A stretch of DNA of 6,365 nt, from positions 1-6,365 of the forward strand of contig JASHRA010000220.1 of NCBI GenBank assembly GCA_030038765.1, in the 5' to 3' direction. Positions 1 to 6,365 of this stretch are shown piece after piece. Made by a program: the position numbers and the translations under genes. Within the stretch, counting starts at the first letter, position 1; each line of letters starts with the position of its first letter. The notes beneath the pieces are model-generated. The model searched no databases. It was not told where the DNA came from and saw nothing but the letters and a program-made list of their open reading frames with translations. The stretch comes from Candidatus Dormiibacterota bacterium (GTDB lineage: Bacteria; Chloroflexota; Dormibacteria; Aeolococcales; Bog-877).

Positions 1-2591
1 AGGCGGGCCACGCGCTCGGGCACGGTGCGGATGTTGAGCTCGCCCTGGTCCAGGCCCTCCAGCTCCGACCACTCGATGGGCGTGGAGACGGCCCCCTTGG
101 CGGCGGGGCGGGGGGAGTAGACGGCGGCCAGCGTCTTGCCGGTCACGTTCTGGGTCCAGTCGATGCGGACCCGCCCCCGGCGCCGCCGCACCGACCACTC
201 CTCGGTGACGTCCTCGGGCAGCTGCTCGGAGATGCCGTGGGCGAAGTCGCGGACCCAGGCGCGCACCTCCTCCTGCTCCGGCCCGCGCCGGATGGGCAGG
301 TAGATGTGGAGCCCGGACTGGCCGGTGGTCTTGAGGTAGTGGCGCAGGTGGAGGGTCTCCAGCCCCTGGTGGATCGCCTGGGCCACCTCCACCACCTCTC
401 CGAACCCGGCCCCCGGGCCCGGGTCGAGGTCGAAGACGGCCCAGTCGGGCTGGTCCGGGCGGTCCCGGCGCGAGTGCCAGGGGTGGAGCTCGACCGCGGC
501 CGCGTTGGCGGCCCAGACCAGGGCCGCCGGCGAGCTGAAGAGGGGACAGAGCGTGGCCGTGCTCCCGGGCGCGCGCCAGCTCCGGAGCCAGCGCGGGGCG
601 CTGGCAGGCCGGCTGCGGCGCCAGAAGCCGGGATGCTCGATGCCGTCGGGGAAGACCTGCAGCACGATGGCCCGGTCGCGCAGGTGGGGCAGGAGCAGGG
701 GGGCCATGCGCAGCTGGTACTCGACCAGATCGCGCTTGGTCAGGCCCTCGCCGGGCCAGAGCACCTTGTCCAGGCGGGTCAGCCTCACCTCCTCCCCCTT
801 GACCCGCAGGGTGCCGCCCGAGGCGGGCAGACGGCCCAGGTCCTGGAGCGCCTGCCGCAGCTCGGGGTCGGAGACCTCCTGGGCCGCCGCCGCTGGCCTC
901 GCCCCAGCCCCGCTCCTGGTCTCGGCGGCGACCTGCTCCGGGGCCAGCCCGGACTCGCGCACGCAGCGCTCCGGGGCCACGTCCGGGCGCAGGGTCCGGA
1001 AGGCGGGCTGGCGCAGCTTCCCCTCCCGGGTCCAGCCCCCGTGCTCCACCTCGCAGACCAGCTCCGGGCGCACCCAGCGGGCCCGGGCGTTGGCCGGGCT
1101 CACGGCGCTCGCCGGCGCGCTGCGCCGCCGCAGCGGCTCCAGCTTGCCCAGCAGCTCGCCGATGAGCGCGTCGCTGAAGCCGGTGCCCACGCGCCCCGAC
1201 TCGCGCAGCTCACCGTCCTGGTAGACGCCGAGGACCAGGGCACCGAAGCGGGCCCGCCTGCCCTCGCCCTCGGTGTAGCCGCAGACGACGCAGTCCTGGG
1301 TCTGGCGGGCCTTCACCTTGAGCCAGTCCTGGGAGCGCCGACCGGGCCGGTAGGGCGAGGTGGCGAGCTTGGCCACCATCCCCTCCAGCCCCTCCTTCCG
1401 GGCGCTCTCGAAGAAGCGCTCGCCCACCTGGGTGACGTGGTCGGCGTAGCGCACCCTGGTCTGGCGCCCCAGCACCCGGCGCAGCTTGCGCTTGCGCTCC
1501 AGGAGCGGGAGAGGGGTCAGGTCGCGCCCGTCGAGGAAGAGCAGGTCGAAGGCCATCATCACCACCGGGGTGCGGCTCGCCTCCCGCTCCGCGCCGGCGC
1601 CGCGCAGCTGCATGCGCCGCTGCAGGCCCCCGAAGGAGGGATGCCCGCTCCGGTCCAGGTAGACGATCTCGCCGTCGATGACGGCGGAGGTCGCCCCGAG
1701 ACCGGCGGCCGCCTCCTGGAGCTCGGGGTAGCGAGAGGTCTCGTCGTGGCCGGAGCGGCCCACCAGGCGCAGCCGCCCCGACTCCAGGAGCAGCTCCGCC
1801 CTGACCCCGTCGTACTTGATCTCGTAGATCCAGTCGCGCCGGCTGAAGGGCCGGCGCACGAGCGTGGCCAGCATCGAGGGCACGAACTCGGGGCTCCGGG
1901 CCGAGCGCCGCTGGGCCGGAGCCGGGGCCGGCTCGGGCGCCGCCCGGGCCCGCCTCCCGGCCGGTTCCCTCCCCGCGGCGATGTCGCCGAGATCGCGTCC
2001 GCTGCGCACCGAGACGTCCTCCTCGGAGGCCTCCAGCTCGCCGGCCTCGGGGTCCCGGTGCTTGATCAGGAGCCATCCCTCACGACTCGAGCCGCGTCGG
2101 ATCAGGCTGAAGCTGCCCCCCAGGCGCTTGCCCGCGAGGCGGAACTCGAGGTGGCCCTTGGCCAGGGCGGCCGCGAAGTCGGCTGCGGCCGCTCCCTCCC
2201 AGCTCAGCTCGCCCTGGTCCCAGAGCAGGACCGGGCCCGCCCCGTAGCCCTCGGGGATGAGGCCCTCGAAGTCGCCGTAGTCGACCGGGTGGTCCTCCAC
2301 CTGGACCGCCAGGCGCTTCACCGAGGGGTCCAGGGTGGGCCCCTTGGGCACGGCCCACGAGAGCAGCACGCCGCCCCGCTCCAGGCGCAGGTCCCAGTGC
2401 AGACGGCGGCCGCGGTGCATCTGGACGCAGAAGCGGCGGCCCCTCGGGAGCTGGGCCCAGGCGCCGCCCGAGGCGGCTCGCGCCCGCCCGCCCCGGGGCT
2501 CGGGCGAGCTGGTGAAGTCGCGCTTGCGCCGGTAGGGCGCGAGGCGCCGTTCCGCGGAGGCCCCGGGCCCGGCGCTCTTCGCTTCAGCCAT
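1..2591 (-). CDS. ligD: Multifunctional NHEJ DNA ligase LigD (phosphoesterase-ligase-polymerase), C-terminus cut by window edge
   Basis: LigD repairs double-strand breaks with Ku: it trims 3' ends, adds nucleotides and seals them using ATP. I read one unbroken frame of 863 codons. The N-terminal 3'-phosphoesterase domain (about residues 20-185) keeps its active-site set H59, H65, D67, R69, H101 and Y105. A charged, proline/alanine-rich linker follows. The ligase domain (about 240-545) has the adenylated lysine K259 in KYDG, then VIDGEIV, EGLEGMVAK and DWLKVK, and an OB-fold ending near WVRPELVCEVEH. A second linker leads to the polymerase domain (from about 604), with LDKVLWPGEGLTK, the metal-binding FDLDP (D721, D723), KTTGQSGLHIYLP and RIDWTQN. 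The last visible residues, NIRTVPERVAR, normally lie near the domain end, so probably only a few dozen residues are missing. The order matches the Pseudomonas type, not the mycobacterial polymerase-first type. The ATG at 2589-2591 sits about 19 residues before the first conserved block. Ku is not in the window. Confidence 0.95.
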   Translation of the reverse strand, partial: MAEAKSAGPGASAERRLAPYRRKRDFTSSPEPRGGRARAASGGAWAQLPRGRRFCVQMHRGRRLHWDLRLERGGVLLSWAVPKGPTLDPSVKRLAVQVEDHPVDYGDFEGLIPEGYGAGPVLLWDQGELSWEGAAAADFAAALAKGHLEFRLAGKRLGGSFSLIRRGSSREGWLLIKHRDPEAGELEASEEDVSVRSGRDLGDIAAGREPAGRRARAAPEPAPAPAQRRSARSPEFVPSMLATLVRRPFSRRDWIYEIKYDGVRAELLLESGRLRLVGRSGHDETSRYPELQEAAAGLGATSAVIDGEIVYLDRSGHPSFGGLQRRMQLRGAGAEREASRTPVVMMAFDLLFLDGRDLTPLPLLERKRKLRRVLGRQTRVRYADHVTQVGERFFESARKEGLEGMVAKLATSPYRPGRRSQDWLKVKARQTQDCVVCGYTEGEGRRARFGALVLGVYQDGELRESGRVGTGFSDALIGELLGKLEPLRRRSAPASAVSPANARARWVRPELVCEVEHGGWTREGKLRQPAFRTLRPDVAPERCVRESGLAPEQVAAETRSGAGARPAAAAQEVSDPELRQALQDLGRLPASGGTLRVKGEEVRLTRLDKVLWPGEGLTKRDLVEYQLRMAPLLLPHLRDRAIVLQVFPDGIEHPGFWRRSRPASAPRWLRSWRAPGSTATLCPLFSSPAALVWAANAAAVELHPWHSRRDRPDQPDWAVFDLDPGPGAGFGEVVEVAQAIHQGLETLHLRHYLKTTGQSGLHIYLPIRRGPEQEEVRAWVRDFAHGISEQLPEDVTEEWSVRRRRGRVRIDWTQNVTGKTLAAVYSPRPAAKGAVSTPIEWSELEGLDQGELNIRTVPERVAR

Positions 2592-2602
2592 CCTCTGTCC
2601 CC
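2592..2602 (-). promoter_or_regulatory. Ribosome binding site of ligD
   Basis: On the minus strand the eleven bases before the ATG read GGGGACAGAGG. The GGGGA part lies 6 bases from the start and is the likely Shine-Dalgarno; the AGG abutting the ATG is too close to work. The signal is moderate. Its support for this start comes mainly from the fit of the N-terminus to the phosphoesterase family. Confidence 0.5.
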
Positions 2603-2636
2603 ACAGCCATCGCCCGCACCAACATGGCTAACGTCT

Positions 2637-2654
2637 GGCCCGCCCTTGCGGGTC
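2637..2654. repeat. Small hairpin in the ligD/kimA intergenic region
   Basis: The arms CCCGC (2639-2643) and GCGGG (2648-2652) are perfectly complementary around a CCTT loop. They extend by a G-T and a G-C pair to a 7-base stem. It could be a regulator site or structure in a leader transcript, but short GC stems are frequent by chance in such a sequence. No function can be assigned. Confidence 0.35.
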
Positions 2655-2689
2655 GGTCAGCTTGCCGCCGCCCCAGCGCCGCCGCGGAT

Positions 2690-2713
2690 GGCACTATGGC
2701 GCCCGATGGTGCC
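2690..2713. repeat. Dyad symmetry upstream of kimA
   Basis: GGCAC (2690-2694) and GTGCC (2709-2713) form an inverted repeat. Between them lies the six-base palindrome GGCGCC (2698-2703). The dyad ends 33 bases before the GTG start, where an operator or leader hairpin could act. Chance occurrence is quite possible at this GC content. Confidence 0.3.
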
Positions 2714-2733
2714 TCAGCCGGTCCACCCTCCGC

Positions 2734-2739
2734 GGGAGG
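2734..2739 (+). promoter_or_regulatory. Strong ribosome binding site that decides the kimA start
   Basis: GGGAGG lies 7 bases before the GTG at 2747-2749, an optimal Shine-Dalgarno and spacing. The in-frame ATG codons further upstream, at 2624 and 2696, have no comparable site in front of them. Confidence 0.75.
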
Positions 2740-2746
2740 CGGCCCC

Positions 2747-4570
2747 GTGGACCTGAGCCGGCTCCTGCTGGGGCGCCCGCTGCGCAGCTCGGAGGCCCAC
2801 AAGCAGAGGATCAACCCCGTCGAGGGGCTCTCCGCGCTCGGCGTCGACGCCCTCAGCTCGGTGGCCTACGGGCCCCAGGCGATGCTGGTGGTGCTGGGCG
2901 CCGGTGGCCTGGCCGCGCTGCGGCTCGCGCCCTGGATCACGCTCGCCATCGTGGGCCTGCTGGCCCTGCTGGTCAGCTCCTACATCCAGGTCATCGCCGC
3001 CCACCCCGAGGGCGGCGGCGCCTACGCCGTCGCCCGGGCCAACCTGGGCGGCGCCGTCAGCATGGTCGGGGCCGCGTCGCTGGTCGTCGACTACACGCTC
3101 ACGGTGGCCGTCTCGATCGCCGCCGGGGTGGGCTCGCTGGTCTCCGCCTTCACCGGCATCGCGCCCTACTCGCTGCCCATCTGCCTCGGCATCCTGGTCC
3201 TGGTCACGGGCATCAACCTGCGCGGCCTGGGCGAGAGTGCGCGCGCCTTCCTCCTCCCCACCCTGCTCTTCGTCGGCGGCACCCTGGTCGTGATCCTGAT
3301 CGGGCTCATCCACCCGCTCGCGCCCCACCTGAGCCAGCCCGGCAGGGCCCAGGTGGCGAGCCGCGACCTGGAGGCGGTGGGCGTGCTGCTGGTCCTCAAG
3401 GCGTTCTCCGCCGGCTGCAGCGCCCTCACCGGCGTGGAGGCCATCGCCAACGGCGTTCCCCTCTTCCGCGAGCCGCGCCAGCGCCGGGCGCAGACGACGG
3501 AGATACTGCTCGGCTCGCTGCTGGCGGCGACGCTGCTGGGCATGGCGGTGCTGATCCAGCGCTTCCGCGTCCAGCCCCGCGTCGACGACGCCGTCCTCAA
3601 CCAGATCATCGGCTACTCCATCGGCCGGGGCTGGGGCTTCGACGCCCTCTCCATCATCATCACCCTGGTCCTGGCGCTGGCCGCCAACACCTCCTTCGGC
3701 GGCCTGCCCGTGCTGGCCAGCCTGCTGGCCCGGGACCACCGCCTGCCCCACGCCTTCGCTCTGCGTGGCGACCGCCTGGTCTACAACTACGGGATCCTCT
3801 GCCTGGCCGTCCTGGCCGCGCTGATGCTGCTCTTCACCGGGGGCAACACCAACTCGCTGATCCCCCTCTACGCGATCGGCGTGTTCACCGGCTTCACGCT
3901 GGCGCAGTCGGGCCTGGTCCGGCACTGGCACCGGCAGCGCTCCAGGGGCTGGCAGCGGCGGGCCGCGCTCAACGGCGCCGGGGCGCTCGCGACCGGGGCC
4001 GCCACGCTCATCTTCCTCACCACCAAGTTCCTCGCCGGGGCCTGGATCGTGGTGCTCGCGGTGCCCCTGCTGGTGCTGTTCTTCGTCCGCGTCCACCGCT
4101 ACTACGAGCGGGCGGCCGAGGAGATCCGGCTGGACCGCCGGCCCGGCCCCCTCAGGGAGCGCGAGATCACGGTCGTGGTCCCCTTCAACAACATCTCCCG
4201 GATCACCCAGGAGGCGCTCTCGGAGGCGATCTCGATGGGCGACCGGGTCATCGCCGTCACCGTGGTCATGGCCGACGACGAGGAGGCGGGCCAGGAGCTG
4301 GAGCGGCACTGGCGGGAGTGGAACCCGGGCGTGGAGCTGAAGGTGCTGCACACCGAGTACCACTCCATGGTCCGGCCCCTGGTCGGCTACATCGACTCCC
4401 TCCACCCCAGCCCCCGCCGCAAGGTGGTCGTGATGATCCCGGTGGTGGTGCCCCACCGCTTCTGGCACACCATGCTCCACAACCACCTGGACCGCGGCCT
4501 GACCCAGGCCCTGGCCCACCGCCACGACGTGGTCGTGGCCCGCATCCCGCTGCTGCTGAAGCAGGACTGA
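2747..4570 (+). CDS. kimA: KimA-like potassium/proton symporter, APC superfamily (YdaO/KUP type)
   Basis: This is an inner-membrane transporter predicted to import potassium with protons. From the GTG start it has 607 residues, the length I recall for Bacillus subtilis KimA. The N-terminus (LGRPLRSSEA) and first helix (GVDALSSVAYG) are typical. About twelve hydrophobic helices span residues 26-450. Potassium-site residues of KimA, as I recall them (D36, Y43, D117, Y118, T121, T230, Y377), are all matched here with a constant offset of two: D34, Y41, D115, Y116, T119, T228 and Y375. Residues 450-607 are a soluble tail (REREITVVVPFNN onward) resembling the universal-stress-protein-like domain through which c-di-AMP inhibits KimA. 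Longer in-frame starts at 2624 (648 residues) and 2696 (624 residues) lack a ribosome binding site and add only Ala/Pro/Gly-rich sequence. The gene is divergent from ligD and convergent with ilvD. Potassium as substrate is inferred from the residue match; a related amino-acid permease is the alternative. Confidence 0.85.
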   Translation: MDLSRLLLGRPLRSSEAHKQRINPVEGLSALGVDALSSVAYGPQAMLVVLGAGGLAALRLAPWITLAIVGLLALLVSSYIQVIAAHPEGGGAYAVARANLGGAVSMVGAASLVVDYTLTVAVSIAAGVGSLVSAFTGIAPYSLPICLGILVLVTGINLRGLGESARAFLLPTLLFVGGTLVVILIGLIHPLAPHLSQPGRAQVASRDLEAVGVLLVLKAFSAGCSALTGVEAIANGVPLFREPRQRRAQTTEILLGSLLAATLLGMAVLIQRFRVQPRVDDAVLNQIIGYSIGRGWGFDALSIIITLVLALAANTSFGGLPVLASLLARDHRLPHAFALRGDRLVYNYGILCLAVLAALMLLFTGGNTNSLIPLYAIGVFTGFTLAQSGLVRHWHRQRSRGWQRRAALNGAGALATGAATLIFLTTKFLAGAWIVVLAVPLLVLFFVRVHRYYERAAEEIRLDRRPGPLREREITVVVPFNNISRITQEALSEAISMGDRVIAVTVVMADDEEAGQELERHWREWNPGVELKVLHTEYHSMVRPLVGYIDSLHPSPRRKVVVMIPVVVPHRFWHTMLHNHLDRGLTQALAHRHDVVVARIPLLLKQD

Positions 4571-4585
4571 GCCAGGGCTCAGTCC
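4564..4585. terminator. Perfect inverted repeat over both stop codons, probable two-way terminator
   Basis: The ten-base arms GGACTGAGCC (4564-4573) and GGCTCAGTCC (4576-4585) are perfectly complementary around a two-base centre, giving a stem of about nine pairs with a four-base loop. The kimA stop (TGA, 4568-4570) lies in the left arm and the ilvD stop (TCA on plus, 4579-4581) in the right arm. There is no T-tract on either side, so it would be a non-canonical, T-less terminator. Its position between convergent genes fits a shared terminator. Confidence 0.6.
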
Positions 4586-6276
4586 ACGGTGAGTACGGCT
4601 CCCCGGGCGGCGCTGCCCACCAGGTGGGCGTAGCGGGCGAAGGCGCTGGTGCCCTGGAGCGCCGGGGGCGGGGTCCAGCCCTGCGCCCGGCGCGCCCACT
4701 CCTCCTCGGGCACGGCGGCGGAGATGGAGCGCCGCTCCACGTCGATGGTGACCAGGTCCCCGTCCTGGAGCAGGGCGATGGGCCCGCCCACGGCCGCCTC
4801 CGGGGCCACGTGGCCGACCATGAGGCCGTGGGTGGCGCCGCTGAAGCGGCCGTCCGTGATCAGGGCCACCTGGTCGCCCAGGCCCTGGCCCACCAGGGCC
4901 CCGGTCACGCCCAGCATCTCCCGCATCCCGGGCCCTCCCCGCGGCCCCTCGTAGCGGATCACGACCACGTCCCCGGGCACGATGCGGCGCTCGGCGGCCG
5001 CCGCCATCGCCGCCTCCTCGGAGTCGAAGACCCGGGCCGGGCCGGTCTGGGAGCGGCGCTCGTAGCCGGCCACCTTGATCACGCCGCCCTCGGGCGCCAG
5101 CGGCCCGTGCAGCACCAACGTGCCGCCGCTGGCCATCACCGGGTCGTGGAGCTGGCGGACCACGTCCTGGCCCTCGGGCTCGGGGAACTCCCGCGCCGCC
5201 TCCCGGGCCGCCTCGGCCAGGGTCTGGCCGGTGCAGGTGCCCGCATCGCCGGCCATGAGGCCGCCCTCCAGGAGGCGTCGCACCAGCAGCGCCACGCCCC
5301 CGGCGCGGGTCAGGTCGACGGCGTTGTAGCGCCCCGCCGGGCGCAGGTCGGCGATCCAGGGCGTGCGCTGGCTGATCTCGTCGAACTCGTCGATCCCGAG
5401 CTCGACGTGGGCGTCCCGGGCGATGGCAAGGAGGTGGAGCACGGCGTTGGTGGAGCCGCTCGTGGCCATGACGCCGGCGATGGCGTTGCGGAAGGAGTCA
5501 CGCGTCAGGTAGCTGCTGGGGCGCCGCCCCTGGCGGACCATCTCCACCGCCGCCCGGCCCACGGCCCGGCCCACCTCGGGCTTGCGCCGGTCCACGGCGG
5601 GCACGCCCCCGGACTGGAGCGGGGCCACCCCCAGGAGCTCGATGGACATGGCCATGGTGTTGGCCGTGAACTGCCCCCCGCAGGCCCCGGCCCCGGGGCA
5701 GGCGACCCGTTCCAGCTCTCCCAGCTCCTCCTCCGTCATGCGCCCGGCCTCGACACTGCCGACGGCCTCGAAGACGTCGATGACGGTGACATCGCGGCCC
5801 CGGAAGCGCCCGGGCATGATCGAGCCGCCGTAGAGCAGGCAGCCGGGGAGGTCGAGCCGGGCCAGGGCCATGGCGGCGCCGGGGATGGTCTTGTCGCAGC
5901 CCACCAGCGCCACCAGCCCGTCCAGGAGGTGCCCCCGGCAGACCAGCTCGATGGAGTCGGCGATCGCCTCGCGGCTGATGAGGGAGGCCTTCATGCCCTG
6001 GGTGCCCATGGCCACGCCGTCGCTGATGGCGATGGTGCCGAACTCGAGGGGCGTGGCGCCGGCGGCCCGGATGCCCTCCTTGACATGGACGGCCAGGTCC
6101 CGGAGCCCGAGGTTGCAGGGCATGGTCTCGATCCAGCTGTTGGCGACCCCGATCAGGGGGCGGGAGAGGTCCTCCGGGGTGAGGCCGGTGCCCAGCAACA
6201 TGGCCCGCGCCGCGGCGCGCTCAGTACCCTCCAGGAGTCTGCGGCTGGGCAAGTCGTCGCGCTGGCCTTCGGTCAC
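4579..6276 (-). CDS. ilvD: Dihydroxy-acid dehydratase IlvD
   Basis: This cytosolic iron-sulfur enzyme dehydrates 2,3-dihydroxy-isovalerate and 2,3-dihydroxy-3-methylvalerate to the 2-keto acids that precede valine, leucine, isoleucine and pantothenate. The 565-residue protein is full length for the IlvD/Edd family. Likely cluster cysteines are C54 ([12 protein letters not shown]), C127 (GCDKTIPG) and C199 ([16 protein letters not shown]). The three-cysteine pattern suits a [2Fe-2S] cluster, though the cluster type is not proven by sequence. The magnesium site would use D86 (ISDGVAMG), D128, K129 (carbamylated in relatives) and E453 (GPGMREM). S479 in TDGRFSG is the expected catalytic base. 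One deviation is GPLAP at 391-395, where many family members have GNLAP. The GTG start at 6274-6276 is supported by a strong ribosome binding site. A sugar-acid dehydratase of the same family is less likely given the close fit to IlvD. No other ilv gene is visible. Confidence 0.95.
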   Translation of the reverse strand: MTEGQRDDLPSRRLLEGTERAAARAMLLGTGLTPEDLSRPLIGVANSWIETMPCNLGLRDLAVHVKEGIRAAGATPLEFGTIAISDGVAMGTQGMKASLISREAIADSIELVCRGHLLDGLVALVGCDKTIPGAAMALARLDLPGCLLYGGSIMPGRFRGRDVTVIDVFEAVGSVEAGRMTEEELGELERVACPGAGACGGQFTANTMAMSIELLGVAPLQSGGVPAVDRRKPEVGRAVGRAAVEMVRQGRRPSSYLTRDSFRNAIAGVMATSGSTNAVLHLLAIARDAHVELGIDEFDEISQRTPWIADLRPAGRYNAVDLTRAGGVALLVRRLLEGGLMAGDAGTCTGQTLAEAAREAAREFPEPEGQDVVRQLHDPVMASGGTLVLHGPLAPEGGVIKVAGYERRSQTGPARVFDSEEAAMAAAAERRIVPGDVVVIRYEGPRGGPGMREMLGVTGALVGQGLGDQVALITDGRFSGATHGLMVGHVAPEAAVGGPIALLQDGDLVTIDVERRSISAAVPEEEWARRAQGWTPPPALQGTSAFARYAHLVGSAARGAVLTVD

Positions 6277-6284
6277 CGGCTGGT

Positions 6285-6291
6285 CCTCCCC
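6285..6291 (-). promoter_or_regulatory. Ribosome binding site of ilvD
   Basis: The minus strand carries GGGGAGG 8 bases before the GTG start codon. This is close to an ideal Shine-Dalgarno and fixes the unusual GTG start. The ATG slightly upstream (6295-6297) is followed at once by TGA, so it cannot start the gene. Confidence 0.8.
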
Positions 6292-6318
6292 TCACATGGC
6301 GTTGGCCCGGGTGCTCCG

Positions 6319-6324
6319 AGGGTA
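6319..6324 (-). promoter_or_regulatory. Candidate -10 element for ilvD
   Basis: On the minus strand TACCCT fits the loose TAnnnT form of -10 boxes in high-GC bacteria. It would start a leader of roughly 35 bases that includes the ribosome binding site. The expected -35 place holds GAGCCC, a poor match, so this is only a candidate. Confidence 0.25.
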
Positions 6325-6351
6325 GCAACTCGCCGGGGGCTGGGCTCGGCG

Positions 6352-6364
6352 GGCCACGGTGGCC
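6352..6364. repeat. Short palindrome upstream of ilvD
   Basis: GGCCAC and GTGGCC flank a single central G, making a perfect 6+1+6 inverted repeat about 75-90 bases before the ilvD start. It could be an operator, or part of an element cut by the window edge. The arms are short and GC-rich, so chance is a real alternative. Confidence 0.3.
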
Positions 6365-6365
6365 G

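Larger units (their letters stand above)
2592..2746. other. Divergent intergenic region between ligD and kimA
   Basis: These 155 bases separate two outward-facing genes and must hold both promoters if the GTG start of the transporter is right. I found no convincing -35/-10 pair on either strand. TTGCCG at 2662-2667 is a partial -35 match with no good -10 at the right distance. Two dyad symmetries lie here, described separately. I looked for the conserved blocks of the ydaO (c-di-AMP) riboswitch, which controls kimA in Bacillus subtilis, and did not see them. Confidence 0.6.

Noticed and set aside
1210..2358. Separate minus-strand frames at 1210-2076 and 2080-2358 suggesting a broken ligD
   Set aside because: These are in a different frame from ligD. 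Codon-by-codon reading from 2591 to the left edge shows ligD continuous in one frame, with motifs in register and no frameshift.
2592..2746. Possible ydaO-type c-di-AMP riboswitch before kimA
   Set aside because: The conserved sequence blocks of that riboswitch are not visible, and the space is barely large enough once a promoter is allowed for.
237..2756. 839-codon open frame on the plus strand
   Set aside because: It lies antisense to ligD and is rich in Gly, Pro, Ala and Arg with no domain signature. Long stop-free antisense frames are expected at this GC content.
2584..2814. 76-codon minus-strand frame over the ligD start
   Set aside because: It overlaps the starts of both neighbouring genes, has no ribosome binding site and no recognisable sequence.
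2714..4699. 661-codon open frame on the minus strand
   Set aside because: It is antisense to kimA, of low complexity (Gly, Asp, Gln, His, Ala), and overlaps the end of ilvD. It is a shadow of the transporter gene.
5582..6325. Plus-strand frames at 5582-5833 and 5870-6325
   Set aside because: They are antisense to ilvD, with Ser/Arg/Pro-rich products typical of shadow frames. The ilvD frame is fully supported by family motifs.

Overview
The window is very GC-rich (I estimate above 70%, with most third codon positions G or C). It holds three protein genes packed almost end to end. This suggests a high-GC bacterium such as an actinobacterium or a relative. The sequence alone does not fix the phylum, and there is no rRNA, tRNA or taxon-specific marker. 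No mobile element, CRISPR array or RNA gene was seen.

Layout: (1) Bases 1-2591, minus strand, encode a three-domain LigD, the multifunctional ligase of bacterial non-homologous end joining. The order is phosphoesterase, then ligase, then polymerase. The reading frame is intact across 863 codons, and only the last part of the polymerase domain lies beyond the left edge. (2) A 155-base divergent intergenic region (2592-2746) separates ligD from a plus-strand gene (2747-4570). That gene encodes a 607-residue APC-superfamily transporter that closely fits KimA (YdaO), a proton-coupled potassium importer with a cytosolic C-terminal domain. (3) The transporter gene runs head-on into ilvD (4579-6276, minus strand), dihydroxy-acid dehydratase of branched-chain amino acid synthesis. 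Only 8 bases separate the two stop codons, and both stops sit inside one perfect inverted repeat that probably acts as a shared two-way terminator. (4) Bases 6277-6365 are the ilvD leader, with a strong ribosome binding site, a weak promoter candidate and a small palindrome.

The three genes belong to different processes: DNA break repair, potassium homeostasis and isoleucine/valine/pantothenate synthesis. They do not form one operon. The only shared control suggested by the layout is the divergent ligD/kimA promoter region and the common kimA/ilvD terminator. Each of the three genes looks intact and catalytically competent within the visible part. I did not find an undescribed system. The points most worth a second look are the stop-codon palindrome, the transporter's start choice and conserved potassium site, and whether a ku gene lies next to ligD.
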